Assembly (NCBI GenBank): GCA_934746015.1
Contig: CAKVEW010000063.1
Location: 1-11,439 of the forward strand
DNA length: 11,439 bases
Direction: 5' to 3'
From: an uncultured Clostridium sp.
Lineage (GTDB): Bacteria > Bacillota > Clostridia > Clostridiales > Clostridiaceae
Shown here: positions 1-9,187 of the stretch, piece by piece
Layout of the letters: the number at the start of each line of letters is the position of its first letter
How positions within the stretch are numbered: the stretch's first letter is position 1
The notes under the pieces: generated by a model
Told to the model about the DNA's origin: nothing
Seen by the model: only the letters and a program-made list of their open reading frames with translations
Database searches by the model: none
Position numbers and translations under genes: made by a program

Positions 1-26
1 AAATACAACATAAAAAGTGCATAAAT

Positions 27-64
27 TCCTACATTTTCATGTTGGAACTTTTATGCACTTTCAT
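27..64. repeat. 38-bp direct repeat, copy 1 (IS200 tnpA fragment)
   Basis: These 38 bases are identical to 7649-7686, inside the broken IS200 tnpA gene. Weaker similarity continues to about position 83: 65-83 matches 9022-9040 at 15 of 19 bases. Position 9022 is where the IS200 sequence resumes after the ISL3 insertion and its target duplication, so this copy reads straight through the site that ISL3 interrupts at the other locus. It is probably a remnant of a second IS200 copy. In addition, 14-25 (AAAGTGCATAAA) and 50-61 (TTTATGCACTTT) form a perfect 12-bp inverted repeat with a 24-base loop. The left arm is not present at the other copy. Confidence 0.7.
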
Positions 65-372
65 CTTAACATTTACAATTAACAAAATAAGTAAATCTAT
101 GTCTTATAAAAGGTAACATTAAATTTAACTATTAGCTATTTTACTTTTTATAAAATCAATTCCTTTGCTCATAACAAGCAAGGACTCTCAAAAGACTACT
201 ATTTTTCGTTTTTCAAAGCCCTTTCTTATAATACCACTATAACTTACTTTAATTTCAATTCTTCCTAAATGATAATTCCTCCTATGATACTAATTTTCTT
301 CTTAGAATTAGTTTAGGTCTAGAGAAAATCTTACTTAATGAATTGAATATTAAAGTTTCTCTAACAAGGTAC
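65..372. other. Intergenic, no gene recognised
   Basis: AT-rich stretch with stop codons in all frames and no convincing ribosome binding site followed by an open frame. Only the first 20 bases or so show IS200 similarity. A small hairpin (CTAATT near 288, AATTAG near 305) has no T-run. I see nothing else. Confidence 0.5.
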
Positions 373-416
373 AATGACCGTTAACCCTTATACTTATTTG
401 GGTAACGGTCATTTTT
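373..416 (+). terminator. Stem-loop with T-run; probable terminator
   Basis: The arms AATGACCGTTAACCC (373-387) and GGGTAACGGTCATT (400-413) pair over 14 bp with one bulged A, around a 12-base loop. The T-run (412-416) lies on the plus-strand side, so the intrinsic-terminator geometry is best for rightward transcripts arriving from outside the window. It is also the only strong hairpin downstream of the minus-strand PTS operon. On that strand it is followed by TGTACC, a weak tail, so it may still serve as the operon's 3' end or processing point. Confidence 0.6.
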
Positions 417-462
417 CCATTCACTAGCCACATCCCTTGGATCAATCTATATAGATATACAG

Positions 463-498
463 ATTCATTAATTCATTAATTCATTAATTCATTAATTG
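463..498. repeat. 8-bp tandem repeat ATTCATTA x4.5
   Basis: Four exact head-to-tail units of ATTCATTA (463-470, 471-478, 479-486, 487-494) followed by a partial unit ATTG. The array covers the last codon and the TAA stop of the EIIB gene on the minus strand. Its complement TAATGAAT carries stop codons, so gain or loss of units would change only the 3' flank or the last residue or two. It is the kind of array that changes length by polymerase slippage. Confidence 0.9.
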
Positions 499-789
499 TA
501 ATGCTATGTTCAGCACCTTTTTGCCATCCATCATTCCATAGTCTACTATGTCTATTACATCTATTGGAATATTTAGAGATTTATATTTTGACCTTAGGTC
601 TTCTAGCATATAGCCAACCTGAGGACCCAGCAATACGCAATCAGCACTATTGATTACTGACTTTAGCTTATCCTCGGCTATAGCTATTATTTCAATCTTA
701 AGATTTTCCTTAACCGCTTCTTTTTGCATTTTGCTGAGCAATATGCTTGTTGACAATCCTCCAGCACAAGCTAAAACTATCTTTTTCAT
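484..789 (-). CDS. PTS lactose/cellobiose-family EIIB component
   Basis: Cytoplasmic phosphocarrier of 101 residues that passes phosphate from EIIA to the sugar bound in EIIC. The N-terminus has the family P-loop: a hydrophobic strand (MKKIVLA), then the phosphorylated cysteine C8 in CAGGLSTS. The length is normal for free-standing EIIB of the cellobiose/chitobiose/lichenan group. I chose the ATG at 789 because it lies 7 bases after GGAGG; an in-frame ATG at 795 lies almost on top of that site. It is the last gene of the operon, 20 bases after the glucosidase gene. By analogy with LevR/LicR systems, this protein probably also phosphorylates the PRD regulator when sugar is absent. The substrate class (beta-glucoside-6-phosphate forming) is inferred from the GH1 neighbour. 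The stop lies inside an 8-bp tandem repeat. Confidence 0.93.
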   Translation of the reverse strand: MKKIVLACAGGLSTSILLSKMQKEAVKENLKIEIIAIAEDKLKSVINSADCVLLGPQVGYMLEDLRSKYKSLNIPIDVIDIVDYGMMDGKKVLNIALQLMN

Positions 790-809
790 TCTCATACCTC
801 CAAAGTTTC

Positions 810-3537
<2,728 letters not shown>

Positions 3538-3545
3538 ACTACTCA

Positions 3546-3550
3546 CTCCT
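3546..3550 (-). promoter_or_regulatory. RBS that decides the EIIC start
   Basis: AGGAG on the minus strand. Its last G is also the first base of the upstream in-frame GTG codon, so that GTG cannot be at a working distance. The TTG at 3537 has an 8-base spacer and is the better start. Confidence 0.65.
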
Positions 3551-3561
3551 TAAAAAATTAA

Positions 3562-3870
3562 TTAAAATTTTTTGTCATATAAAACTATTAGTTCCTCTGC
3601 TATGTCTAAAATAGTCATAGCATTCATAAGATGGTCTTGTGCATGTACCATTAGCAAAGTTACAGGCATATTATTCCCAGAAACTTCGTTTACAATCAAT
3701 TTTGTTTGAATATTGTGTGCCTTGCTAACTAACTGCCTTGCTTCCTTTAACTTGTTTTTTGCATTGGCAATATCACCAGCTCTTGCACTTTTAATAGCCT
3801 CCATAGCCTTACTTCGAGCTGCCCCTCCGTCTGCAATAAGCTCCATAACATATTGCTCAACATCATCCAT
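3562..3870 (-). CDS. PTS lactose/cellobiose-family EIIA component
   Basis: Small helical cytoplasmic phosphocarrier of 102 residues (a trimer in this family) that takes phosphate from HPr and hands it to EIIB. The phosphorylated histidine is H76 in LLMVHAQDHLMNAM, with D79 the metal-binding Asp expected in this family. The N-terminal half (QYVMELIADGGAARSKAMEAI) is typical of LacF/CelC/ChbA proteins. The frame is open up to an ATG at 3936, but that codon lies upstream of the sigma-54 promoter at 3907-3922 and would not be on the message. I therefore start at 3870, 7 bases after AGGAGG. It is the first gene of the operon, with a leader of about 25 bases. Confidence 0.93.
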   Translation of the reverse strand: MDDVEQYVMELIADGGAARSKAMEAIKSARAGDIANAKNKLKEARQLVSKAHNIQTKLIVNEVSGNNMPVTLLMVHAQDHLMNAMTILDIAEELIVLYDKKF

Positions 3871-3906
3871 ACCTCTTCCTCCTTTCTTAAATCTAATAAA
3901 TGTTTC

Positions 3907-3922
3907 AGCAATTATAATGCCA
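3907..3922 (-). promoter_or_regulatory. Sigma-54 (-24/-12) promoter of the PTS operon
   Basis: The minus strand reads TGGCAT-TATAA-TTGCT, against the RpoN consensus TGGCAC-N5-TTGCA/T. The GG (3921-3920) and GC (3909-3908) are exactly 10 bases apart, as required, and only one base of the core differs. The predicted RNA start is near 3896, about 25 bases before the EIIA start codon. The neighbouring gene encodes a sigma-54 activator with a GAFTGA-type loop, so site and regulator support each other. Confidence 0.88.
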
Positions 3923-3973
3923 AAACGCTTAATCATTGGTCGTAAGCAATTTAATAACTTTATATGATAACTT

Positions 3974-3999
3974 TAAAACACTTCAGTCAATGTGTTTTA
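3974..3999. promoter_or_regulatory. Inverted repeat, candidate activator binding site (UAS)
   Basis: TAAAACAC (3974-3981) and GTGTTTTA (3992-3999) form a perfect 8-bp inverted repeat with a 10-base centre. It lies about 80-100 bases upstream of the predicted start of the sigma-54 transcript, the usual distance for an enhancer-type site. That the LevR-type regulator binds here is inference. Confidence 0.5.
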
Positions 4000-4029
4000 T
4001 TATTATTCAACAAAAAAAAACACTTCCAT

Positions 4030-4077
4030 AAAAAATAGAGCTGTAAGTAGATATTCTATTTAAAACAGCTCTCTATT
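4030..4077 (-). terminator. Rho-independent terminator of the regulator gene
   Basis: On the minus strand AGAGCTGT (4072-4065) pairs with ACAGCTCT (4044-4037) around a 20-base loop. ATAG/CTAT can lengthen the stem past a 2-base bulge. Six Ts follow at once (4035-4030). It lies 70 bases after the regulator stop, so the regulator and the PTS operon are separate transcription units. Confidence 0.8.
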
Positions 4078-4147
4078 CGCACCTCATACAGTCTTTTTCA
4101 CAATTCACAAAAAGGTCTTAGAATTATATTAAGTTTAAAGAATCACA

Positions 4148-6802
4148 TTACATAAAATCAAAATACTTCATAATATAGCATATATCATCAGTAGATATAA
4201 CAATATTATATTTGGTGCTCACTGGTATGAATGTGTTTTTTATAAGCTTATACAGCTTTTTATTTTTACTTATAAAATCTGTTTTATTGCTATATTCTGT
4301 AGTCTTCTTCCCTGAAAGAAGCTTATCTATCATAATTGACACATGAATCGAAAATGAAATGATAGTACTGGTCTGTAACTTCAACTTTAACCCATCTTCT
4401 ATATCTTTTATTATTTGCTCGACATCCTTTAAAACCATATAGCTATCTATGTTACTTAGATATGTATTAAGCGTTTCTCCTATATTTAAATATATTCTTT
4501 CTATGTTAATTAGTCTCTGTATCATATCTATCGCCTTACCACTAATCACTTCATCCATTAAAAACAATGGGTATTCTGTTTTCAAAGCAAAAGGTCCTAT
4601 TAAGCATAACACTTTATACCTCTTCTCTAGAATTTTTATTTTCTTACTTGTATCCTCACCATTAGTATAGTTTATGGATATAATAATTAATATATCTTGG
4701 TCATAACTCAATCTATCTGTTAAGATAGATTTAACTAACTCTGCACCTCCAAGTCCTGAAGAACACATTGTTATAATAGCTGCCTTTTTATTTTCCTTAA
4801 ATTCCTTTATCCTACTAAACTGATAGATATCATTAACATCTATGGTATCATTATAAATTTCATCTAAGCTCGCACCCATCATAGCCTTTCTCGTAGCCTC
4901 CAGGGCATGTAGAGTGCTTACCAATGGTATTGTTTTTGTTCTCAATCCTAGTAATTTCCCAACTTCATTTCCAAATGTTGTGAATGAGCCCATATCTACC
5001 AACAAAAGAATGTCAGAACATATATTATTGTTTCTAATGGTCTTAACTATTCTATCTAAAACCACCTCAGGTTTTTCCTCCAAAGGTGCATCTATACCTA
5101 TTGCAAAATCACAGGCTAACATCCTATTTACAGAATCAGCCATAGCTTGAGATACATTATCCCCATGCATGATTATTAATATATTTACCTTATTGTCATC
5201 ACTAGAGCACTCCTCGCTATAAGTTAAAAACATTGTTAAAAATCCCGCTTCGCTTATGGGCATATTAATACCTAGCGTAGAATTTATTATCTGTAACGCA
5301 TCAAGGGCAATACTAAATTCCCTTTTGTGACTCTTCATTATTGACAGTAAATTAGGATTTTCAATACTTTTATGCCTTTTTATTCTATCAATAGCAGATG
5401 CTATATGAAGGGCTAATCCACAATATATTCTTTTGCTTATGATCTCTCCCATCTCTGCTTCACAGAAGGAAATAACTTTTTCAACAACTACAAGAATATC
5501 CCTATCAATTATATTTTCAATCAATGTTATATTACTTCCAGAATAGAACTTATTAGAAAAATCCTCGAAATACTTCTCAATATCTTTTTCAATTATTTTG
5601 TCAAATTCTAAATCCTTCATTCCTTGGTCCTTGAATTGATGGATTCTCATATCTATAATGTCATAAATGCTTTTATTATCATAGGGCTTGACTAGATTAC
5701 TGTCATTCCTCTGGCATTGAAAGATACAGTATCTACTGTTTATTGGAAGTTTCCTCCATAGATTCCTATATTCAATATTTTTATAAAGACCTGAACGAAT
5801 ATTTGCTGGTAAAGCCAAACTGTTAATTCTTATTTCATCCTTTTTCCCAGATATATATTCCGAATATGCTTTTGCACAAGCTATCTGAATATCGAACTTC
5901 AATTGTCCTATATTTCCTGGACATTCATAGGATAGAAAAGCTTTAATTGAGTTTATAGATACTTTGATGCTTTTGCCCAATAGACTTGCTTCTTCCTTAA
6001 TAAACTTATCAACTAAATTAAATCTTTCATCAATTCCTTTATCTCTCAGATTAGGGATATTAATAACCATTGGTATTCTTCTTGTGAAGGTTTTTAAAAG
6101 ATAACTATTTATGTCTTCAGTAGTGGCTGCTATAATCTCAACCTTTACACTTCTCTCAGATTCAGTTTCTCCTAACCTCCTGTATCTTCCGGTATCCATA
6201 TAAGTAAAAAACATTTCCTGTCCTTCGACAGGCAATCTATGAACCTCGTCCAGGAATAAAAAACCTCCGTCAGCTTTTTCCAGTAATCCCTCCTTATCTG
6301 ATTCTGCTCCAGTATAAGCTCCTTTTTTTACACCAAATAATTGCCCTAATAATAATTGAGGATTATTGGCATAATCTGCACAATTAAATGTTATGAATGG
6401 GGTACCAGCTGGTTTAATTTTAAGTTCTATAGAGTAATTGTGAATCAATCTAGCAAATGTAGTTTTACCAACACCAGTTTCTCCTAACAATAGAATATTC
6501 ATCCCATTAGGAGGATATAAAATAGCTGCTTTAGCCTGTTCTATTGCTTCTTTCAAGCTTGGATTCAATTTAATATAATTCTCTATCATTTTATTTTTAT
6601 CATTTGCCTCTTCAATAGGGAAAAATAAGGTAGGCCTACCCTTTATCTTTTTAGCCTTACCTTCTATAACCAAGCTGTTTAAATCACTGCTAGCATTAGC
6701 TCTGGTAATAGATATCTCTTGAGATATCTCTGATGCTGTTATCCCTTTGTTCCTCTCTACACTAAGCTCCTTTAACTTTAAATATACCAATTCCTTCCTC
6801 AT
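4148..6802 (-). CDS. LevR/CelR-type sigma-54 activator with PRD and PTS-like domains
   Basis: Transcription activator of 884 residues for the adjacent sigma-54 promoter. Domains in order: winged-helix DNA-binding region (about 1-65; ITASEISQEISITRANASSDL); AAA+ domain (about 80-330) with Walker A GETGVGKT (107-114), sigma-54-contact loop GAYTGA (161-166) and Walker B FLFLDE (181-186); PRD1 (about 425-535, H466); EIIA-Man-like domain (about 538-670, H546 in IIMHGDNVSQAM); EIIB-like domain (about 674-755, C680 in MCSSGLGGA); PRD2 (about 770-880, H820). In Bacillus LevR the equivalents of H546 and H820 are phosphorylated by HPr (activating) and EIIB (inhibiting). The second PRD histidine positions are not His here (F525 in PRD1; a YIMKYF stretch in PRD2). 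I chose the ATG at 6802, 8 bases after AGGAGG; an upstream ATG at 6832 has no such site. Confidence 0.93.
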   Translation of the reverse strand: MRKELVYLKLKELSVERNKGITASEISQEISITRANASSDLNSLVIEGKAKKIKGRPTLFFPIEEANDKNKMIENYIKLNPSLKEAIEQAKAAILYPPNGMNILLLGETGVGKTTFARLIHNYSIELKIKPAGTPFITFNCADYANNPQLLLGQLFGVKKGAYTGAESDKEGLLEKADGGFLFLDEVHRLPVEGQEMFFTYMDTGRYRRLGETESERSVKVEIIAATTEDINSYLLKTFTRRIPMVINIPNLRDKGIDERFNLVDKFIKEEASLLGKSIKVSINSIKAFLSYECPGNIGQLKFDIQIACAKAYSEYISGKKDEIRINSLALPANIRSGLYKNIEYRNLWRKLPINSRYCIFQCQRNDSNLVKPYDNKSIYDIIDMRIHQFKDQGMKDLEFDKIIEKDIEKYFEDFSNKFYSGSNITLIENIIDRDILVVVEKVISFCEAEMGEIISKRIYCGLALHIASAIDRIKRHKSIENPNLLSIMKSHKREFSIALDALQIINSTLGINMPISEAGFLTMFLTYSEECSSDDNKVNILIIMHGDNVSQAMADSVNRMLACDFAIGIDAPLEEKPEVVLDRIVKTIRNNNICSDILLLVDMGSFTTFGNEVGKLLGLRTKTIPLVSTLHALEATRKAMMGASLDEIYNDTIDVNDIYQFSRIKEFKENKKAAIITMCSSGLGGAELVKSILTDRLSYDQDILIIISINYTNGEDTSKKIKILEKRYKVLCLIGPFALKTEYPLFLMDEVISGKAIDMIQRLINIERIYLNIGETLNTYLSNIDSYMVLKDVEQIIKDIEDGLKLKLQTSTIISFSIHVSIMIDKLLSGKKTTEYSNKTDFISKNKKLYKLIKNTFIPVSTKYNIVISTDDICYIMKYFDFM

Positions 6803-7149
6803 ACAATCTCCTCCTAATATAATTAATATCACAAAGTAATTTTTTTGTCTATATTTGTCATTTGTAATCAGTAGAGAAAAAGTAGGAAATAATATAGTAG
6901 ATTACCTAAAAGTAGAGACATTATAGTCTATAGTGGCAGCATCTTTATATCTCTGGCTAGTTAATATGACTTACTTACCATTTCTATCTCCAAAATCCTA
7001 TCTATAGTATTTTTAAAGAATTTATACTTAAATATTCTATGTGTAAATAGTTATAAATAATAAATCAAATCCCTATCTCTTCTCCCTAAGATAATGGTAT
7101 ATATGAGCTCTTCTTTTTTGATAATTAGTTAAAAAGAGAACGTGCCCTG
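6803..7149. other. Intergenic: upstream region of the regulator gene
   Basis: No coding sequence seen. The minus strand has TATAAT at 6925-6920, about 117 bases before the regulator start, but no good -35 hexamer 16-18 bases further up, so this is only a weak promoter candidate. The part nearest the insertion sequence (7080-7149) contains imperfect TTCTTTTTT/AAAAAGAGAA pairing with no clear role. Confidence 0.35.
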
Positions 7150-7171
7150 CTTTTTTCTATATAATCAGGAC

Positions 7172-7328
7172 CACCCGTTAAACGAGTGTTTTGCTCTATG
7201 CCTATAAGACTATTTTACCGGCTGTGCTACTCGCACTCCGAACGGTTTGCCAACCTCATATTTTCTTTGGCTACCCCTAAAGGGGTCTTGTTACTTGCCT
7301 TTCTTTGCCGGCTCACCCGTAAACGGGT
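7172..7328 (-). other. Right-end hairpin array of the IS200 element
   Basis: Five stem-loops in under 160 bases, in DNA visibly richer in GC than its surroundings: CACCCG/CGAGTG with loop TTAAA (7172-7188, one mismatch); ACCG/CGGT enclosing GTGC/GCAC (7217-7246); GCCAA/TTGGC (7249-7271); ACCCC/GGGGT with loop TAAA (7273-7286); ACCCG/CGGGT with loop TAAA (7315-7328). The outermost, at 7172-7188, is the best candidate for the palindrome that TnpA recognises at the right end. The others lie between the tnpA stop and that hairpin. They may be a structured 3' region of the tnpA message. Confidence 0.6.
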
Positions 7329-7648
7329 CTATATATTCCTTTAAACTAATTGTTCATAAGCTATATCTTCTTGAATTTGATTCTTTATATATTCTTCTAT
7401 TACCTTTTTATTTCTTCCTACTGTATCAACATAATAACCCTTGCACCAAAGCTGCCTATTCCCATATTTGTATTTTAAATTTGCATGTCGGTCAAATATC
7501 ATCAATGAACTTTTACCTTTTAAATATTCCATAAATTGTGAACACTTAATTTAGGAGGAATACTAACAAGCATATGTATGTAATCCTTACACGCATTTGC
7601 TTCTATAATTTTTGCACCTTTTTGATCACATAATTTTCTTAATATTTC

Positions 7649-7686
7649 TCCTACATTTTCATGTTGGAACTTTTATGCACTTTCAT
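7649..7686. repeat. 38-bp direct repeat, copy 2
   Basis: Identical to 27-64. The match ends at exactly the base where the ISL3 element begins (7687) and lies within the IS200 tnpA remnant. The two copies flank the whole PTS locus in direct orientation. Confidence 0.85.
7679..7686. repeat. Target-site duplication of ISL3 element, left
   Basis: ACTTTCAT touches the left tip of the ISL3 element. The right tip is followed by ATTTTTAT (9014-9021): 6 of 8 bases agree and both differences are C-to-T. Eight bases is the duplication length known for the ISL3 family. The partial match could be chance in AT-rich DNA, but its position is exact. Confidence 0.55.
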
Positions 7687-7707
7687 GGTTCTTCCTTTGA
7701 TATCCGT
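7687..7707 (+). repeat. ISL3 left terminal inverted repeat
   Basis: Begins GGTTCTTCC and ends TATCCGT; 17 of 21 positions agree with the complement of the right end. Confidence 0.8.
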
Positions 7708-7743
7708 ATAGTTATATAATAATCATATTGGGGGGGATTTATC

Positions 7744-9000
7744 ATGTCTAACTTATCAGTAAATTTACAAAACTTTTTTCCAAGTAAAGAATTATATATT
7801 ACAAATATATTGGAAGATACAAAAAGGATACCAATAAGTTTAAAATCAAAAGCAAATAAGTATATATATCCTGAATGTAATACTATTTCTACCAAGCACC
7901 ATGGAACATATATAAGGAAAGTTCAAGATTTACCCATGCTTGCTAAATAGGTGTTATTGGAAATTAATTCATATGAATATTCATGTTAAAATAGTAATTG
8001 ACCTAACAAAACTATTGCAGAATCTTTTTATGGATTTATTAGTCATTATAGTAGAATGACAGAATTCTTAACTGACTTTTTATGTACATTAATTATAAAC
8101 AAGTTGTAAAGGTACTGCTCGTATAGCAAAAAATATGAATATAAAAGTTAGTGGAGATACTATTATTAAAATACTACTAAAAAAGTATGATACAATGCAA
8201 AAAGACATTTGTAGTAGCACACAGTTGGCATAGATGATTTTGCTTTTAAAAAGAGACATACTTATGGGACTATTATTGTTGATGAAAAAAACATAATACT
8301 ATAGCTATACTAGATGGCAGAAATAGACGTACTATTAAAAATATATTATAGGTAATCCAAAAGAATTATATAAACAAATCTGCAAAAGGCACAATCCTTA
8401 TGAAAATAAAGTAATATTTTTAGTTAAATGTGTGTATATTGAAAAGCAAATTGTAAATATATTATTGTCTGAAGGTTATAAACATTCAATAAGTAATGCT
8501 AGATATATGATTAGAAAGGCTGTTAAAGATAATAATCTAAATATAAATAAATATTCTCCTACCATTAACAGTATAAAAACTTCTAATGGTGCAAGAGATA
8601 TGAAATACACATACATAAAAAGAAACTATATCTTTAAATATCTATGGATGGATATTAATATATCTGAAAAGTAAAAAGAATATATTTATAAAAATTATCC
8701 CAAGGTATTTATATTAAAGAAATGTATTAATGAGTTTCGAGAATTTTTTAAAAGAAAAAGCCTAGCAGTATTGTATTTATTTATTGAAAAATATAAAAAC
8801 ATTGATATTAGAGAGTTAGTTTCTTTTACAAGGGAGTTAGAAAAGGATTTATAAGCAGTGAAAATACAGTTTCTAGTGATTTAAGTAATGGATTTGTTGA
8901 AGGAACTAATAGCAAATTAAAGATGATAAAAAGAAACATGTCCGGAAGATGGAGAATTAAACCACTTGCTGCAAAATTAATGTTATCGTTAAACGGATAA
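7744..9000 (+). pseudogene. ISL3-family transposase, multiply broken
   Basis: Remnant of a DDE transposase. The ATG at 7744 follows a G-run (7730-7736) and gives MSNLSVNLQNFFPSKELY, then a zinc-binding region whose first Cys is Tyr (YPECN), then IRKVQDLP and a TAG stop at 7950. The same frame goes on through two more stops (YSC, NSN, PNKTIAESF, HYSRMTE, LTDFLCTL). After frameshifts come RIAKNMNIKVSGDT, VGIDDFAFKKRHTYGTIIVD (with the first catalytic Asp) and ILDGRN. The middle part expected to hold the second catalytic Asp is missing after about 8345. Later pieces are GNPKELYKQI, a stop-free stretch at 8432-8674, ELVSFTRELEKDL, and NGFVEGTNSKLKMIKRNM with the catalytic Glu codon at 8899-8901. 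The frame ends LAAKLMLSLNG inside the right terminal repeat. No functional product is expected. Confidence 0.85.
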
Positions 9001-9013
9001 ATACGGAAGAACC
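8993..9013 (-). repeat. ISL3 right terminal inverted repeat
   Basis: Read on the minus strand from 9013 it begins GGTTCTTCC and ends TATCCGT, matching the left end. The stop codon of the transposase remnant (8998-9000) lies inside it. Confidence 0.8.
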
Positions 9014-9021
9014 ATTTTTAT
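9014..9021. repeat. Target-site duplication of ISL3 element, right
   Basis: ATTTTTAT, to be compared with ACTTTCAT at 7679-7686. After it the IS200 sequence continues towards its left end. Confidence 0.5.
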
Positions 9022-9060
9022 CTTATCATTTATACTAAACTACTATTGTCTATATCGGAT

Positions 9061-9116
9061 ACCTCCTTGTATTATTGTTGTGGTCGGCAAACATACTATA
9101 ATTTTACAATGGAGGT
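9061..9116 (-). promoter_or_regulatory. IS200 5' stem hiding the tnpA ribosome binding site
   Basis: On the minus strand ACCTCC-A-TTGTA (9116-9105) pairs with TACAAGGAGGT (9071-9061): 11 bp with one bulged base, around a 33-base loop. The 3' arm contains the AAGGAGGT site of tnpA, so folding would block translation. Such RBS-hiding stems are an established means by which IS200 keeps transposase low. On the plus strand the same stem is followed by seven Ts (9116-9122), so it could also stop transcripts coming from the ISL3 side. Confidence 0.75.
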
Positions 9117-9151
9117 TTTTTTATTTCTACTCACCGCTAAAAGCTTTCCGG

Positions 9152-9174
9152 TACCACAGGTCAAACCTGTGGTA
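9152..9174. repeat. IS200 left-end palindrome
   Basis: TACCACAGGT and ACCTGTGGTA form a perfect 10-bp stem with a CAA loop. Its position outside the tnpA leader fits the subterminal hairpin bound by TnpA at the left end of IS200/IS605 elements. The tip of the element should lie a few to 20 bases further on. Confidence 0.7.
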
Positions 9175-9187
9175 TTCTAAATACAAT

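Larger units (their letters stand above)
7687..9013 (+). mobile_element. ISL3-family insertion sequence, decayed (1327 bp)
   Basis: The ends match as inverted repeats over 17 of 21 bases: GGTTCTTCC at both tips and TATCCGT further in (7687-7707 and complement of 8993-9013). The element carries one degraded transposase reading frame on the plus strand that ends in the right terminal repeat. It is inserted in the 5' part of the IS200 tnpA gene. Internal deletions and many stops show it is old and cannot move itself. Confidence 0.85.
7341..9053 (-). pseudogene. tnpA: tnpA, IS200-type transposase, broken and interrupted
   Basis: HUH/Y1 transposase remnant in two parts. The 5' part (9053-9014) has an intact AAGGAGGT site 7 bases before what should be the start, but the codon is ATA; it then reads DNSSL, as IS200 proteins do after Met, and soon meets a stop. 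ISL3 DNA (7687-9013) follows. The 3' part (7686-7341) reads VGEILRKLC, then YIHMLVSIPPKLSV, then after a one-base loss in a T-run near 7535 the normal MEYLKGKSSLMIFDRHAN and WCKGYYVDTVGRNKKVIEEY to the stop. The HUH motif, normally H-x-H, is Y-I-H here, so even a repaired frame would lack a metal ligand. The Tyr near EEYIKNQ remains. About 40 bases of the N-terminal region also seem lost compared with intact relatives. Confidence 0.85.

Noticed and set aside
463..498. Tandem units considered as CRISPR-like or iteron repeats
   Set aside because: The units are 8 bp with no spacers, and no replication gene or origin feature is nearby.
3920..3933. Possible catabolite-repression (cre) site at the sigma-54 promoter
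   Set aside because: Only the central part (AAAACGCTTA) fits the consensus TGWAANCGNTNWCA; both outer pairs fail.
4091..4115. CTTTTT/AAAAAG inverted repeat between the regulator stop and its terminator
   Set aside because: The stem is A/T except for one G/C pair and has no T-run in the right place; the hairpin at 4030-4077 is a far better terminator.
6934..6949. TGGCAG resembling a -24 sigma-54 element upstream of the regulator
   Set aside because: It is on the plus strand, pointing away from the regulator, and there is no GC at the -12 position.
7247..7534. A 95-codon plus-strand frame across the IS200 right part
   Set aside because: It is antisense to the tnpA remnant and the hairpin array; its composition is that of a shadow frame.
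8432..8674. An 80-codon open stretch that could be taken for a small gene
   Set aside because: It lies in the middle of the ISL3 transposase remnant, in line with recognisable transposase pieces on both sides, and has no ribosome binding site.
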